From: Syngnathus acus
Lineage: Eukaryota; Chordata; Actinopteri; Syngnathiformes; Syngnathidae
Reading direction: 5' to 3'
Length of the DNA: 64,000 nucleotides
NCBI RefSeq assembly: GCF_901709675.1
Contig: NC_051106.1
Coordinates: 2,678,001-2,742,000 of the forward strand
In this document: in pieces, positions 32,401-46,154 of the stretch
Layout: every line of letters begins with the position of its first letter
Numbering within the stretch: position 1 is the stretch's first letter
Made by a program: the position numbers and the translations under genes
The notes under the pieces: generated by a model
The model's input: only the letters and a program-made list of their open reading frames with translations
The model's database searches: none
What the model was told of the DNA's origin: nothing

Positions 32401-35400
32401 GTCGCTGCGTTGTTTATTTTTAGGGAAGCACTCGTCCAGGCATAGTCAGTGTAGGTGTTTGGTTAAAGTTCGACGTGATTACATTGTAATTACAACTATC
32501 TGCAGTGTAAAACGAGAAAGGGAGCTGCACTGCCTGCTGCTATCGTTAGCACGCTACAAGTTAGCTAACCCGTCTGAGTTGCACGATAACTTGGAGCGTT
32601 AGCTTAAGCATCACTGACATTGACAAAAACGATCGCGGCACTGTTAGGCTTGTTGCTCTGCCAGTTAATGTTTTGCATCCAGCAGTAATCAAATAAATAA
32701 AGCATTTCCGCCATTTATCACTTTTAATGGTTATGATGGAACACTGTAAACCTGGACGTGATCGGGGTACATTCACACCTCGTCCAATGCAGCATTTTTT
32801 TACGACTTGACACAAATGTACAAAAGACTTAAAACGGGTAGAATACAAATAGAGAGACATTCGTCAGATGTATGGTGGTTTAATTTGGTAATCAAACATC
32901 ATTAGAAAATAACAAATTAGGAGTTGTGAATGAGCAAACACTCCACACCTTGCGAACTACATAGGATTTACTATATAATGCATTTTACTTGCTACAATTC
33001 ATAAAATTAATACAATACAATACATCTTTATAGTGCGTTCACATGTTGGAAGCGACGGAATATATGAGCCATCATGGCAGGTTACAGTAACATCAAGAGA
33101 TTGGTGGGTCCAAAAGAATTTTCTGCAGACTGACCAACATCAGATTTGGCAGAACCATAGACAACTATAAAGATGCACTTTCCTCGACCAGGTTATGAGG
33201 TTGGATTGTTAACTATGGAGTCCGGAAATCTGTCAATTGTCTGTTATTGCTCTTTCAAGGAAGTTTTAAGTTGTGGGGGAAAAAAACAATACTTGCGTTC
33301 TTTGCCATCTTTAGTGGTATACAGTGAATAACGGCAACACAATGAAACGAGGAAAACAGTGGTGTGAACAAATCACTTCTTACAGAAGATGTCAATTTTT
33401 TCGACATAAATAAAGGTTGATTCTCGTTCTTTGTCGTTTCATTTTCTTGTTAGTACAATTAGAAGATTTCTTTGACATGAATGAAATTTGATTCTCATTG
33501 TATGTCTTCTGTGATTTTTGCAGTTATACTCGTTGAATGAGTATAAGCCACCCATCTCGAAGGCCAAGATGACCCAAATCACCAAGTCAGGCATCAAGGC
33601 CATTAAAGTAAGTATGAGAAGTTAGGTGAGGAATTTGGAATAAAGATTGTAAATGGTGTTCACACCAGGTCCTAATTCTTATTTATGGGCCTGCCTCAGA
33701 GAAAGCACTGCTGCCCAGCAGATAGTGGCGATGCCCATATTAAAATTGCTCATCACCTTTGTCTTTATTATTCGGCTGTTGTTGTTTTTTACCTTAATAT
33801 AAATAGAATAGAATAAAATAGAATCACTTAATTGTCATTGTACAACAGGTAAACAACAAAATTGGGAAATAAAACCCACATCAGTAAACATAGCCTACAA
33901 ATGAGGTGTCAAACTTATATGATAGTGAACATTCTGGTATTCCGCTATACTATTTAAAATTCTCTCAAGTATTCGAGCATTCAGATAAAGTTAAAAAAAA
34001 AAATTGGGGGGTTGGTTAAAGAACAATTACGAATACACAAGAGAACATGAGCAACCTGTTGGTTTTTGTTTTTGGACAACAAACTTTTTTTCCTGAGATT
34101 TAAACTGTGGATAGCAGCAAACTGTATTTCTTATCTCAAAGCATACCAAAGCATTGATGTCTGTGCATTAATGTATTTGGGAAGATTTTATTTTGAAGTT
34201 GGCCTTCTCCGCACATTGGCGGCATGTTACCGTCATGCATAGCATTTCTGGGCTGTCATCCTGACCTGCATCTCAAATAATAGGGTACCCAAAGGAGAAA
34301 AAAAAAAATCTTTTCGACATTTTTTGTAAAATCGAGGTACAAAAATGATTCGGAACCGTTTCACCCATAACACCCTGATGATGAAACTCCCGAAATGCTC
34401 CAAATAAATTCTTAGGGAAGATGATCGTTGTAATGAGAGTGCCCTTTTCACAGGCATGCTGCTCTGGAATATAATTAACAGCAGACATATTTCTGGTCCC
34501 ATTTTTTTTTTTTTGCACGCTTCCAATCTTTATTTGTGTCAATGGACCTCGTTCACTAACAATAGCAACGTGATAAAATTTCGATAAGGATGGCATCGCA
34601 AAAGGGAGGGGGGGGGTCGTTTGTGCGAGCTGGTGAAACTGCTGCAGTTGACATGGTTTGGTCAGATGGGCCTATACCGATTCCGATCACATCGATTAGC
34701 TGTCTGTGTGATAAACACGCAAGTGACCAAACATGGTACTGGGCGTTGCGAATTCCAGGCGTTTTTATTGTCTCAACGGAAACATTTTTGTTTTGACAAA
34801 CTTATGTGGTCAACTTACATAGCTGTACTTATTAGCCTCCAGTATAAGTTACGAATGTTTATTAATATATTCATTAATAGAGGCAGTTGCAGTGTAAGCC
34901 ATCCATCCATTACACCAAAAAGTACAGGACAACACGCGGCCTTTTTTTACATGATATTCTCATCAAATGTTTTCTGCCTTGTTTGTTCTTCAAGAACTAC
35001 TGTGCCTGATGAATAACACTCGTTTCCCCTTCCCTCAGCAGCTCTCCCAGCTCCCCCAAAGCACTGGAGGATGGGGTGGAGAGAGTTACAAAGAGATAAG
35101 AGAATCCCTAACCAGCTTAGGTAGGAGTATGGGTTGTTTCACAAGGAAAGATGCCTCAGTTGGTTCCATACTTTTCCAGGCAGTGCTGCTCAATAGTGGT
35201 GCTTGGGAGACTTTGTATGTCTGGCCTGGCTGCTGATGCATTTCTTTGGTGTAAAGACTCTTAACTAAGAACACTGTTGGGAATGCATTGTGCGCAAAGT
35301 GAGAATATTATTTGTTTTCCAAAATGGAGGTTGCTTTGTGGACATGCACACATTTCTAGTAACTCCATACTGTTTTGAACACAATAATACATCATGGTGT

Positions 35401-38400
35401 TCATAGAGTTAGTGCGCTGCATTCATTGCACACTGAATTAATTAGTCAAGATCAAATCCTGCAAGTGCATCCAAATCATTATTGTGGCATGTGACCTCTG
35501 TTAGTATTTGCTTTAAACCTAATTGTTATGGATGAAGGTGTAGTGATTGAAGTCTTGGAATAGTGTTGTCATGTGATCCAGTATGACCCCATTTTGTACC
35601 TAAGATGGTTTGATCCCAATTATCCATTTCTCATAATTTCCTTTCCATTTAGTTTCAGTTGAGTTAATATTTTGCGCTCCAGTGCATGCTAAGTGGTTGC
35701 TTTGTCTGAAATGGAGCCTTGTTTGAATTTTGCAACTGCTTTTAGATGGCTCAAGTTAATAATTTTGTAGCCAGACATATTGTGTGGACCTTAGTCAGCT
35801 TTTTGATTGGTTTGAAGAACTTCATTCATCAGTCAAGAGATAAAGCAGACGATGATCCGAGTTTGATGTTTTTGGAAGACTTTTTATTTGCCTGGTTTAT
35901 TGTCACAGTGACATGACAGGTGACACAATGCGCTTTCATGCATAAATAAAAACTCATTTGGTGTTGCTTTTGGGCAATGGATGGATACTTACATGCAATA
36001 CCTGACTAAGATTTCCTTATTCATCAGTAATTCATTTAGAAAAAAATATGAAAGTACAGCCAATATCCTTCACTTGTCCTTGATTGAGCTTTGCGTTCTT
36101 TAGGTCCACTGTACATTAAAATAATGACTTAAGTGTTTCATTCTTAACCTACTCCATACAATTGTATTTTCAGTTAAACACCAAATGTTATTTTGACAAA
36201 ATATTATACAGGCGTAATGTAATCTGGGTCGCGAAACCTCTTAGCCAACGTGGCTAAACAGTATGAAAATCTTCTAGCCACACCTGAGTGTACTTGGAAT
36301 ATTCCGTCAATTTCTCGGTAATTTCTCAGCATAAACTGTAACCACTATAACTAGGGCTGTGCTAAAAAATACAATATGGGAATGTATTGTTGCGGGCCTC
36401 TTTACAGTACAAGCATTGATATGAAGGCATAATTGATATTGCAGATTCATTCTTAAAGCACATCTTTCAAAGCTGCTCCTAGCAGTGCAGTGCGCAGATT
36501 TCGACCAGGCACTGCGCTGGTACGAAACTGGAAGCACTACGAACATTTGAAGAACATGCAATATAAAATACTAAAACTATACAGAGGACCATTTTCAGAA
36601 AAAAAGGAAAGGAATGTAAAATATTGGGATACATTTCGCCTCGAAGGCCAAGTATGGGGACACACACGTATTGCGACCCCTGTATTGTGATATACGTTCT
36701 ATGTTTCAAGAATTATTTCCTATTTACCCTCTTAATACTGTTAAGACTTTAAGACAATATTACTTAGTTACAGTTCTTTGCCTGTTTTGGCTTTTTTTCA
36801 TTGTAAAAAAATACAACTGAATATTTAGCATTTGACATTGTACATTTTGCTCACACCATTATTTGTGGAAGGACATAACCCAACATGCGAAAACAAAAAT
36901 CTCAGCTGCACAGTAAATTGGGCCAGTGTTAGTGAATTTAGGATGGCTAGACCAGTGTTTTTCAACCGGGGTGCCGCAAAATATTGTCAGGGGTGCCGTG
37001 GGAAATTCTCCACTTTGTGCGCCTGTGCGGTGTAGCGCCCGGCAGAGTAATCATATCTTCCATATCAGAAGGTGGCAGCAGCAGGTAGCGATTTGCCCCG
37101 TGCTTGCAGATGAGAAAATTGGTGACGCATGGATGCAGCGGCAGGTATATGGGATGCCCATGCAGGTAGCATTGACAGCGACGTTGTCATTGTGGATAGC
37201 GAGACGAGTCGATAGTGACAGTGATGGAGAAGTTTTTGAAGAGAAAAAATGCTGACACTGTACTCAGCACACACTGGTGTGCCGTGAGAGACGTTCAGCT
37301 GTGCCGTGGGATTGTCCAATATTAATTACGGAGCGCATTGTAAACAGGATCGCCAAACCACTGATCAGTTCGCGCAAGGCCTGGTCAGCCACTTGCTAAT
37401 CGTGCATGCGTGGAGAATCGGAGAATCTTGAGATTAAATATTGTGTCGGTTGGATTGGATTGCATCGGCACATATTCAGTTTATGTGTGTGTTGCTGTGT
37501 GCTTTTGCTAACAGTGACAGACACTATGACGGTTGTGGTGCGTTTGTGGTCCAATGGAAATCAGAGCATGTAGTTCAACCGGAGAACCTGGATTGGTTAT
37601 TTTTCACATACATAAAATAAACAGTCAAGTCGAGACACCTCGACTGATAGCCACTCAGCTGCTGTCAGAACAGCAGAGCGTCTTTAAAAGTGACATATTT
37701 ATAGCGCTAGTCTAAAACAGTAAACAAAGTCACGTTGATTCTTTTATTTGAATCACAATCACTTTAAATAGTTTATTTCTTACACCGTCTAAAACCTTTT
37801 TAAAAAACGGTCACTTTTATTTAAAAAAGGAATATTTCGAATTTATTTTTGAATTATTCGACTCTCCATACATATATAGGAATAGGACTTTACGTCTTTC
37901 GTTGTAATATAACTGATTTTAATATCGGAGCTTAACAGATTTTTGTTGGCGGTTTGCCGCGAGATTTTTTCCAATGAAAAGGTGTGCCGTGAATGAAAAA
38001 AGGTTGGGAAACACTGGGCTAGACACAGTGGTGTAGGACCTTGATTATTTTGTGTACATCAGGGCTGAGTTTATATCGAGGAAATGCGTGCAGACGAGAT
38101 GACACGTCAAATAAAATTACCGTTTTTTCCCATGTATAATGCGCAAAATTTAACTAATTTATTGTCCTAAAATCTGGGGTGCGCATTATACATGTTTACA
38201 ATTTTTAATTTTTTTATTTTTATTTTCTTAATTTATTTATTTTATTTTTTTGACACGTCAGCTATATAAAGAGCGAGAGTTCAGTTCTCTACCTAACTGC
38301 GTATTACAGGTAATATTTTATTTCACAACACTTTGCCTTGTTCCTTTCTTCTCTGCTGTTCACTTCAAACACGCTCCATACGAACACAATGCTCTCGTAT

Positions 38401-41400
38401 CAGAAGCTTGCTCGATCACCTGCTCGTTTGCTGTCACAATGTACCCTACACAAATCCGAAAGATTTGTTGCGGCTCCGAGTCACGACGAGGGGCAAGTTT
38501 TGGTTTCCAAGGGTGTTTTTATTCCTCTTCAACTTCTCTCCCATACAGAGCCGCCTTTTTCACATGTCCGCACGTCACTTTCCTCTCTTTTCATTTTAAC
38601 CTAACTGATCGCGGTGGTGCCTTTACGGGCAGTCGGAGAAATCAATGCCAACAAAAAAAATACATCCAGCCTAGTTAAGAAATCACCAGAAAGATCACCA
38701 TGACAATTGTGAATAATAAATAAATAATTATTATATATATTATTATTATAATAATAAATAATTGTGATAAATAACTGGAACATCACTCAAATATTGGTGA
38801 TCCCGTTGAGTCTCACATATTTCTTTGCTATTGAGTTTGCTACTGCATGCGCAGTGATACTGACCGGCAGAATAACATCCGGTTGTTCCCAAAGATGATC
38901 TTTTTTCTGAAATAATTTTACGTTTACGGACTTAAGTAACCCGGCCGGGTCATACCAAAGACTATAAAAATGGGAACCATTGCCTCCCTGCTTGGCACTC
39001 AGCATTAAGGGTTGGAATTGGGGGGTTAGATCACCAAATGATTCCCGAGCGCGGCGCCGCTGCTGCTCACTGCTCCCCTCTCCCCCAGGGGATGGATCAA
39101 AATCACACGGGGATGGGTCAAATGCAGAGGACAAATTTCACCACACCCAGATGCGTGTGACGATCATTGGGACTTAAAAAAAAAAAAAAAAAATTGGGTG
39201 CGTATTATACATGGGTACAGGCTTTTTTCCAGCATCAACATGCCATTTTTAGGGTGCGTATTATACATGGGGGCGCATTATACATGGAAAAAAACGGTAA
39301 ACTGCGTAGTAAAACAGTGTAACCGCACTGTAATATCTGTGGCTTTTGGACATCTTCTCTTTGCAACCCTTGTCAACTACCCTCTCCTGAAAAGTTTCAT
39401 TATCCCTAAAAGTTGTGACTGCAATGTAATATTAGATTCTTTTTTTTAAGGGCCTTTATAATATTATTACAAACAAGCAATTAATATGTCTTATCTATAG
39501 TGAAACATATCATATATATTATAGATTATGGGGAAATTAAGCATTAATTTATATGAAAGATTCGAACCCTATTGCATTACAGGTTTAAACTTATTAAATA
39601 CTTTGACATGTAGTCTGTAAGCATTCACCATGACAACGTAATTCTGCCACACAAGTGTGGCATAAAAAAGTATGTATATACTATTCTGTATATCATTAAG
39701 AAATTTAAGAAACTAAAGGGCAGATTATAACAATGCAAACACATTTGTGGCTCTACTATTTAAACACATCCAACTCATGATGCGTTATGATGTATGTAAA
39801 CAAGTGAACTGCACTTCTTAAACGCTGAACTTATTATCTACATTCATAAATAAATACAAAATACAGTTGATAGCGATGAACAGTCTTTTTTTTCCCCCAC
39901 AGAAACTACAGGCGACTGATAATTTTCTCTTTCCGCAAACCGATGCCGATAACCGATTTTTGTATACTACAATTATATTTGTTGTTGAAGCTTAAAATAA
40001 AAAAAAAATTCAAATCCTTCCTCCTACTAACGTTACAGGGTCAGAAGATTAAAGTGACTATTTGTTTATATTATCCTAACCACTAGTACTGGGAGAACTT
40101 GCAGAATAAAGGATCGAAGCCCAGTGATTTGAATATGAATTGTAACACAAATTACTTTATTTATGTAGCGCTTTTACAACAGCTGCAGCTTTAACAAAGC
40201 ACTTTACAGAGCACAAGATAAATGATTAACCGTCCTTGATGAACAATTGATTATAATTAAGTAAAAGGGCAAAAAAAAATCACCTCCAGCATTTAAGCAT
40301 TAAGTAAAAGGCAAAGAAAAACACCTCCAGCATTTTTCCTGTGTGTCAGATTTTATGGATTGTTCGAAAGCCCACATTGTTTTGCTATTTGTGATTATTT
40401 TCAGGGCCAGACCGATTAATTGGCCAGCCGAACAACCCCCAACCCTTTAAACATGAACATAATTAAAAATAATTCGCCAAATGGCTGATGTTTGACAATG
40501 TTATTTTTACCTAATATGTAGCTACTTTAACCAATTACAGAAGTTGTACACAAGTGACATGAGTCTCATTATTTATTGCAGTCTCAATATTTATTACACC
40601 TTTAAAAACAAAACAAATATAAAATATATTTTTTTACAAGTATGCTTAGGTGAGCCATTTTGAATTTAATTTTATTATTCAGATTTTTTTTTTCAACCAA
40701 AAGCCCATTAAATGTGTATTGGTTGGTTATTTTGTGGTTATTAACTTTGGTTACTATTTTTCTGCCCAAGTTTGAAATGTCTTCCTGTATAAATGCTCTT
40801 TGAGTGCCCCCTGTGTCTTGCGCATAATACGAGTGCGATCAGTGTTTACTTAAGATTTGCGTCTTATTGATGAACAATAAAGTTTGATTACAATCGATGA
40901 AACAAATATTCATTCACAAGCTGTTACATGTTGCCTGTTACATGGCACATGTGGTCCAAGATTGATCAGCTTGCTTTGGCTTTCACACACAATTATGGAT
41001 GGTTATGGATTTTAAGATTGTCATCGCTTGATAATTTGAGAGACATCTTGCAATATCGACATTGTGTTTTACAGCAGCAGCTAAAAGTATTTAAACATCT
41101 ATCACTGGATAAATAGATATGTATGCCACCTCCATGACTAAGATGTCTGCCTGCAAATCCAATTACCGTCTCATCATGCACATAAATGGGGCGGAGCAAC
41201 AGGTAGAAGAAATGAGTCGAAGAGCAAATGTGATGTTGGGGGGAAAAAACACGTCTTTTAAAATAAATATTTATGCTGTCGTTAGCTGCAGGGTTTTTAT
41301 TGAGTTTGTGTTTCAGTTTTTTTTTTTTTTTTAAACTAAGTTGAATTCTGAATCAAGCATAAAGTATGGTCTCTTCCCACGCTACTGCTTCTGCTGCCGT

Positions 41401-44400
41401 GTACGGTTCGTTTTTGAAATTTTCTTTCCAGACACACTTGCAAGGCTACTAAAATGCACCCAATGGCTCACGTCGCACTTCCAGGTGGTGCTGAACAATA
41501 ACAAGAAAAAAAAAAGGTTTTTGATTCGATTTGCGATTTTCTTGAAATCAGTCTTTAGTTCACCATTCACAATGGGCAATAACTTGTACACACCAGACGG
41601 AAAATGTCGTCATACAATTAAAACCATTGAAATCTTTGACTAGGCTCGACTGCTGCTATCAGCCGGAGGGCTTAGCAATATGGCCTGAAATTCATGGTGT
41701 TAATTTAATCTTTTCGCCCTAATAGTGTGAAAGTGTAAAAATAATAATGGAAGTATTTCTGAATGCAGTGTTTAAATGTGGAAATGTATCATTTTTGTTT
41801 TGCCTAAAAAGGGTCAGAAAGTTTCATATTCATTCTTCTGCTTCCTTTCATTGAAAATGTTCATGTAAACATGTTTCTGTTTGACTGGTACGCCTTTTAC
41901 CACTCTAAGACAACTTTCATAGACTCTGGCATGGCCGCGACCCTCATTAGGATAAGCAGTTTGGAAGATGGATGGATGGATGGATGAATGAATGTAAACA
42001 TGACTTTTTTTTTTTATCCAATGAAAACTATTTAACAAATAAACAATCCCTTGGCAAAGCTACATAGGAAATTAATTATTTTGAGATCTATTATTGTGTG
42101 CATCTCAAAACCCAGTAGTCTGTGGTGCAATAAAGGGCAAATAAAAGTGATTAAAATTGCTGATATGAATATTTTTGGCATTGTGCTCGTCATGATGGCT
42201 GACATCATCAAGCAGCCTGATTAGGCTAGTGGTTTTTCAAATAAGACATTGCTTTAATTTTGGACAACAATTAACATTTTTGCAGATTTCTCTTGGATGT
42301 TATAGACCACAGGTGTCAAACTCAAGGCCCGGGGGCCAGATACGGCCCGCCACATCATTTGATGTGGCCCGCGAAGACAAATTGTGCATCAAATTCGTGT
42401 TCATTCCTAGAATTGCAAATTGTCTTCACTTTTAATAATATCTTTTTTTTTAAATATTTGACCAGTTTTTACTCGTCTGATTTGAAAACGAGTTATTTGT
42501 CAGTTTGTTTTGTAGCTTTTACTGTATATAATATGAGGTGCTCATACATTTATTTGGGTTGACAGTCATAATGGCCCTCCGAAAGAAGCTATGACTACAA
42601 TGCGGCCCGCCAAAAAAACGAGTTTGACACCCCTGTTATAGACCAAACCTGAAACAAAATCATAATTAATGCACGTCTGAACATTTTTTGCATTGCCAAT
42701 TTGAGAAACTGTTTTTGAGTAAAGGGATGAAAGTAATACCTTTTTAATCTCATCTATCGATTAATGAGCAAAATATTCAACAGATTAATTAATAGTTCAA
42801 ATAATCATTAGTTGGAGCCCTAAGCTTTTGTGCGTTTTGATTGGCTATTATTTGTGATGTTGCCTCATCTTGCAACCTGTGTGCATGTGCGTTTGTGTCA
42901 GATAATTGCCATTGACTAGTTTGAGCTGTCAATCAACGTCAAACAAGCATGATACAAACAACCACTGATGTTTATTTTGTTGTTTTAATTTAGAAGCTTT
43001 TTGTCCAATGGCAAAAGTTTTAAGCTAATCTAAAATTATTTGTTATGCACAAGAAGTTTACAATGTAAAGACAAAGAAGCAGTACCATAGTTAGGCCTGT
43101 CACAGTAATTACTTATCTCTCTTCACTTTCATAACTCTTGTCCTTTGCTCAGGAATAATGGACTCGATAAATGGTTTGTTTACATATGTTGTCATCATCC
43201 ACTCGTGCTGCTGTTTCCTTCTCCTGTGGCAACTTTTTTGCTGCTGTGGGAATGCTATCAAAAGCGTTGCAATTGACTATCTTTACAGTATTTTGTAATA
43301 CAAGTCAAATTATTTTGAAGTTGTAAAATTTGCAGCTATTACTTCACTGCCTTTTACTGATGTTTTCAGTTTTTGCTGTGGTATTTTTTCCTGTTTTTTC
43401 TTTCTCTTCAAGTTACAGCGTATAAAAACAATTTATCTGTATTGTCAGCCGCCACTTGTTGCAAACACAATTCTTATAACAGCGAAATATTGTGTTAATA
43501 TATAGTGTTAATCTTTACATCATATGAAACTATGCCAAATGAGATAACTATATCAGCAAACATGGTCATACTATACTTCCCGAAAAAAGGGTGCCAGCTA
43601 ATCCTGTGCGGTGTGACCAACTAAAAAGGTTGGTAGCACCAGTGCAAGAGTTAGTGTCGAGCCCTGACGACGTCAACTACTAACTTTAGCCATCAATGTA
43701 GTAGTGACAACTAACTAACTAGTCATCTAATCTTGACTATCAGGATGAGTGGTACAGACAATGGATGGATGGGTGGATCACCACATTTTCAGATTCATAT
43801 ACACTTTTCCCGTAACACTCTTATGATTAAGGGCTATACAAATATCCTTGACTTGTCTTGACTGATGTTTTTGAGTTGTTTAGAAGGCGGTTGTTTCGAG
43901 TAAAATAGTAGCTTATGGCAGCTGGTTTTCACAAGTTTAGGTGTATTTTGTATTGGACTCTGTATTTGTTATATGGTCCCTGTATAACCTTGTTTAATCA
44001 ACTTTTTTTCTGAAAGTATTTTCACTTGGGCTGAATTATTAATTGAACTCAAATCGACAAATCTCAATGCCATAAGATTCAAGAGTTTTTTTTCTTTTTC
44101 TTTTTATTCGCCATGTTTGAGCGTGCCAAACAAGGAAATTAAATGTAATTTGCAAAACAGTTACAGTTTGGAAGAAAAATACAGCGTCTATAGAAAATGG
44201 GCACAGACCAATTCACGATATGAATTATCAAGTCTTCAAATTAGTAGCCTTATATATATAATATTTTTTTAAATCAGTACATATTTAAATACATTTGTTT
44301 TGTGCCAGCTATCATTCTACTGCTTGTTACTGATGGTAATCGTTTCAATACCAGCAGGTATAGAATTGCTCAAAATGTTGGTATCATGACACACTTTTGA

Positions 44401-46154
44401 AAATGCAAACAGGGAAGAAAAAATGATTCACAAACATATTTATTTAATGATGTATTTATGTATTTATTTCGTTTATTCATATATTTTCTGCTATGGTCAG
44501 AGATCCTGAAGAGCAAATATGGAGTTATGTGTACTATTTTCCCTTAACCTAGAAGCATAAAGTGGAAATTATATTTTTAAATGTCTTGGTTATATTTTTT
44601 TATCATAGTGGGTATTGCTTCTATCCAGTCATATCTGTTTCTTTATGTAGCTTGATATTAATTGCAATAACTATGACTGTGTTGAAAAACAATAGTAGAA
44701 CTGTTATTCAAGAAAATACAAACGAGGAATGAGTTCAATTAGAAAAAGCAGTTAGGCAAATGGTAGCCTAATTTTGTTCCTACATCGTAGTTGTAAACTC
44801 TTCTCGTTCTTTTTTTATTCTGGTGAATGATGTGGGACATGATCAACAAACATTCAACCTGTCGCCCCAGCTCCACTTGATATGATTTGCATAGAAGGTT
44901 TTCCAATTACAATTGCCGGTCTTCAAATCTCAATTCTCGTAACGCCTCACACCATTAGCTAACTGGTCATTATAATCGTTTAGAGACATCCAAGAAGCAG
45001 TTATTTGTTTGAAAACAAAACCACATTGTCGGCTGCAAAAGTAACTGGAACAATTTGTCTGGAGAAGACTGCAACCACAAAGGGGCAGGCTTCACAGAGG
45101 TTTATTATCAAGATAATCAATTTTCCCAATTAGTTCGCCTGCATGCCAGTCAACAAAAACTCTGTTTATTTAGATAAGCATGACTGAAAACAAAACATCA
45201 CAAGAAAATTATGTTGCTGAGCACACATAGAAACCATTTTTCTGCCCTAAGTAATATAAATGTCTTTCCTCCGGCATCAAAGTTGCTCGGATCCTACAAG
45301 TACATTGAGGCCAACACTTTGAAAGGACATATTACACAGTAAATTCTGAAGATTTCAACAAATTGCAGCTAGATCATCTGTATCTTTGGAGCAGGAAAAT
45401 TGGTGTGAATCCTGTGTGGTCTCGTTGATTTTTTTCCCTTTTGAATAGCCCACTGTTTAACTATAATGCTTTTTTTTTTTAATGCTGCCATTAACACATT
45501 TTCCCCTCTTTTCAGTTCTACAAGCATGTTGTGCAGAGTGTAGAGAAGTTCATACAAAAGGTGAGTTGTACTTACCTGTAAAATAGTAAAACTATATAAT
45601 TAACAAAATGTATCATCTACTTACATCAGATATGCGACTAAGAAGAATATTTGTAACCACACCAACACATTCTAACGACAACCAACCCTGCTAAAATGTA
45701 AACCGACGTCCATGTTTTCCTGCATTAAATTTGGTTGTTGCCGTTCCAGTGCAAACCAGAATACAAGGTCCCGGGGTTGTATGTTATCGACTCGATTGTG
45801 AGGCAGTCGCGCCACCAGTTCGGCACGGAGAAGGATGTCTTTGCACCACGCTTCAGCAAGAATATCATCGCCACATTCCAGCACCTCTACCGTTGTCCCT
45901 CAGATGACAAGGTTTTAATGTTTGCCCTTACGTACTTCTTTGCTTTTTATTCTTGATGTGTTAGTATTTTTATTCAGATCTTCCTATCATATTTCAGAGT
46001 AAGATAGTGCGGGTCCTGAACTTGTGGCAAAAGAATGCTGTCTTCAAGAGCGACATCATCCAGCCGTTGTTGGACATGGCTGCCGGGATTCCTCCTCCGA
46101 GCGTTACTCCGGTCATGTCAGGCAGCGCTGCCCCCGTCAATAACACCACACCTG
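32219..46154 (+). CDS. scaf8: scaf8 exons 1-5: CTD-interacting domain (CID)
   Basis: Exons 32219-32248, 33524-33607, 45516-45560, 45750-45911 and 45998-46154 encode residues 1-160. The eight-helix CID is visible as FNNELYSLNEYKPPISKAKM, FYKHVVQSVEKFIQKCKPEYK, KVPGLYVIDSIVRQSRHQFG and KIVRVLNLWQKNAVF. Tyr and Asp of the YVIDSI segment and the Arg of SIVRQSR sit where the CTD peptide binds in this fold. The domain is nearly identical to the vertebrate sequence I recall. The donor after exon 4 (gtttta) is weak. Intron 2 is by far the longest. Confidence 0.95.

Larger units (their letters stand above)
33608..45515. other. scaf8 intron 2 (11.9 kb), transposon-rich
   Basis: No exon or independent gene was supported. 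It contains a hAT element (36953), a TA element with nested SINE (38118), a hAT MITE (42308), LINE/SINE tails near 33802 and 41932, and a local duplication near 40257. Parts at about 36350-36700, 42720-42830 and 43590-43670 resemble decayed dispersed repeats whose limits I cannot set. Confidence 0.7.
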
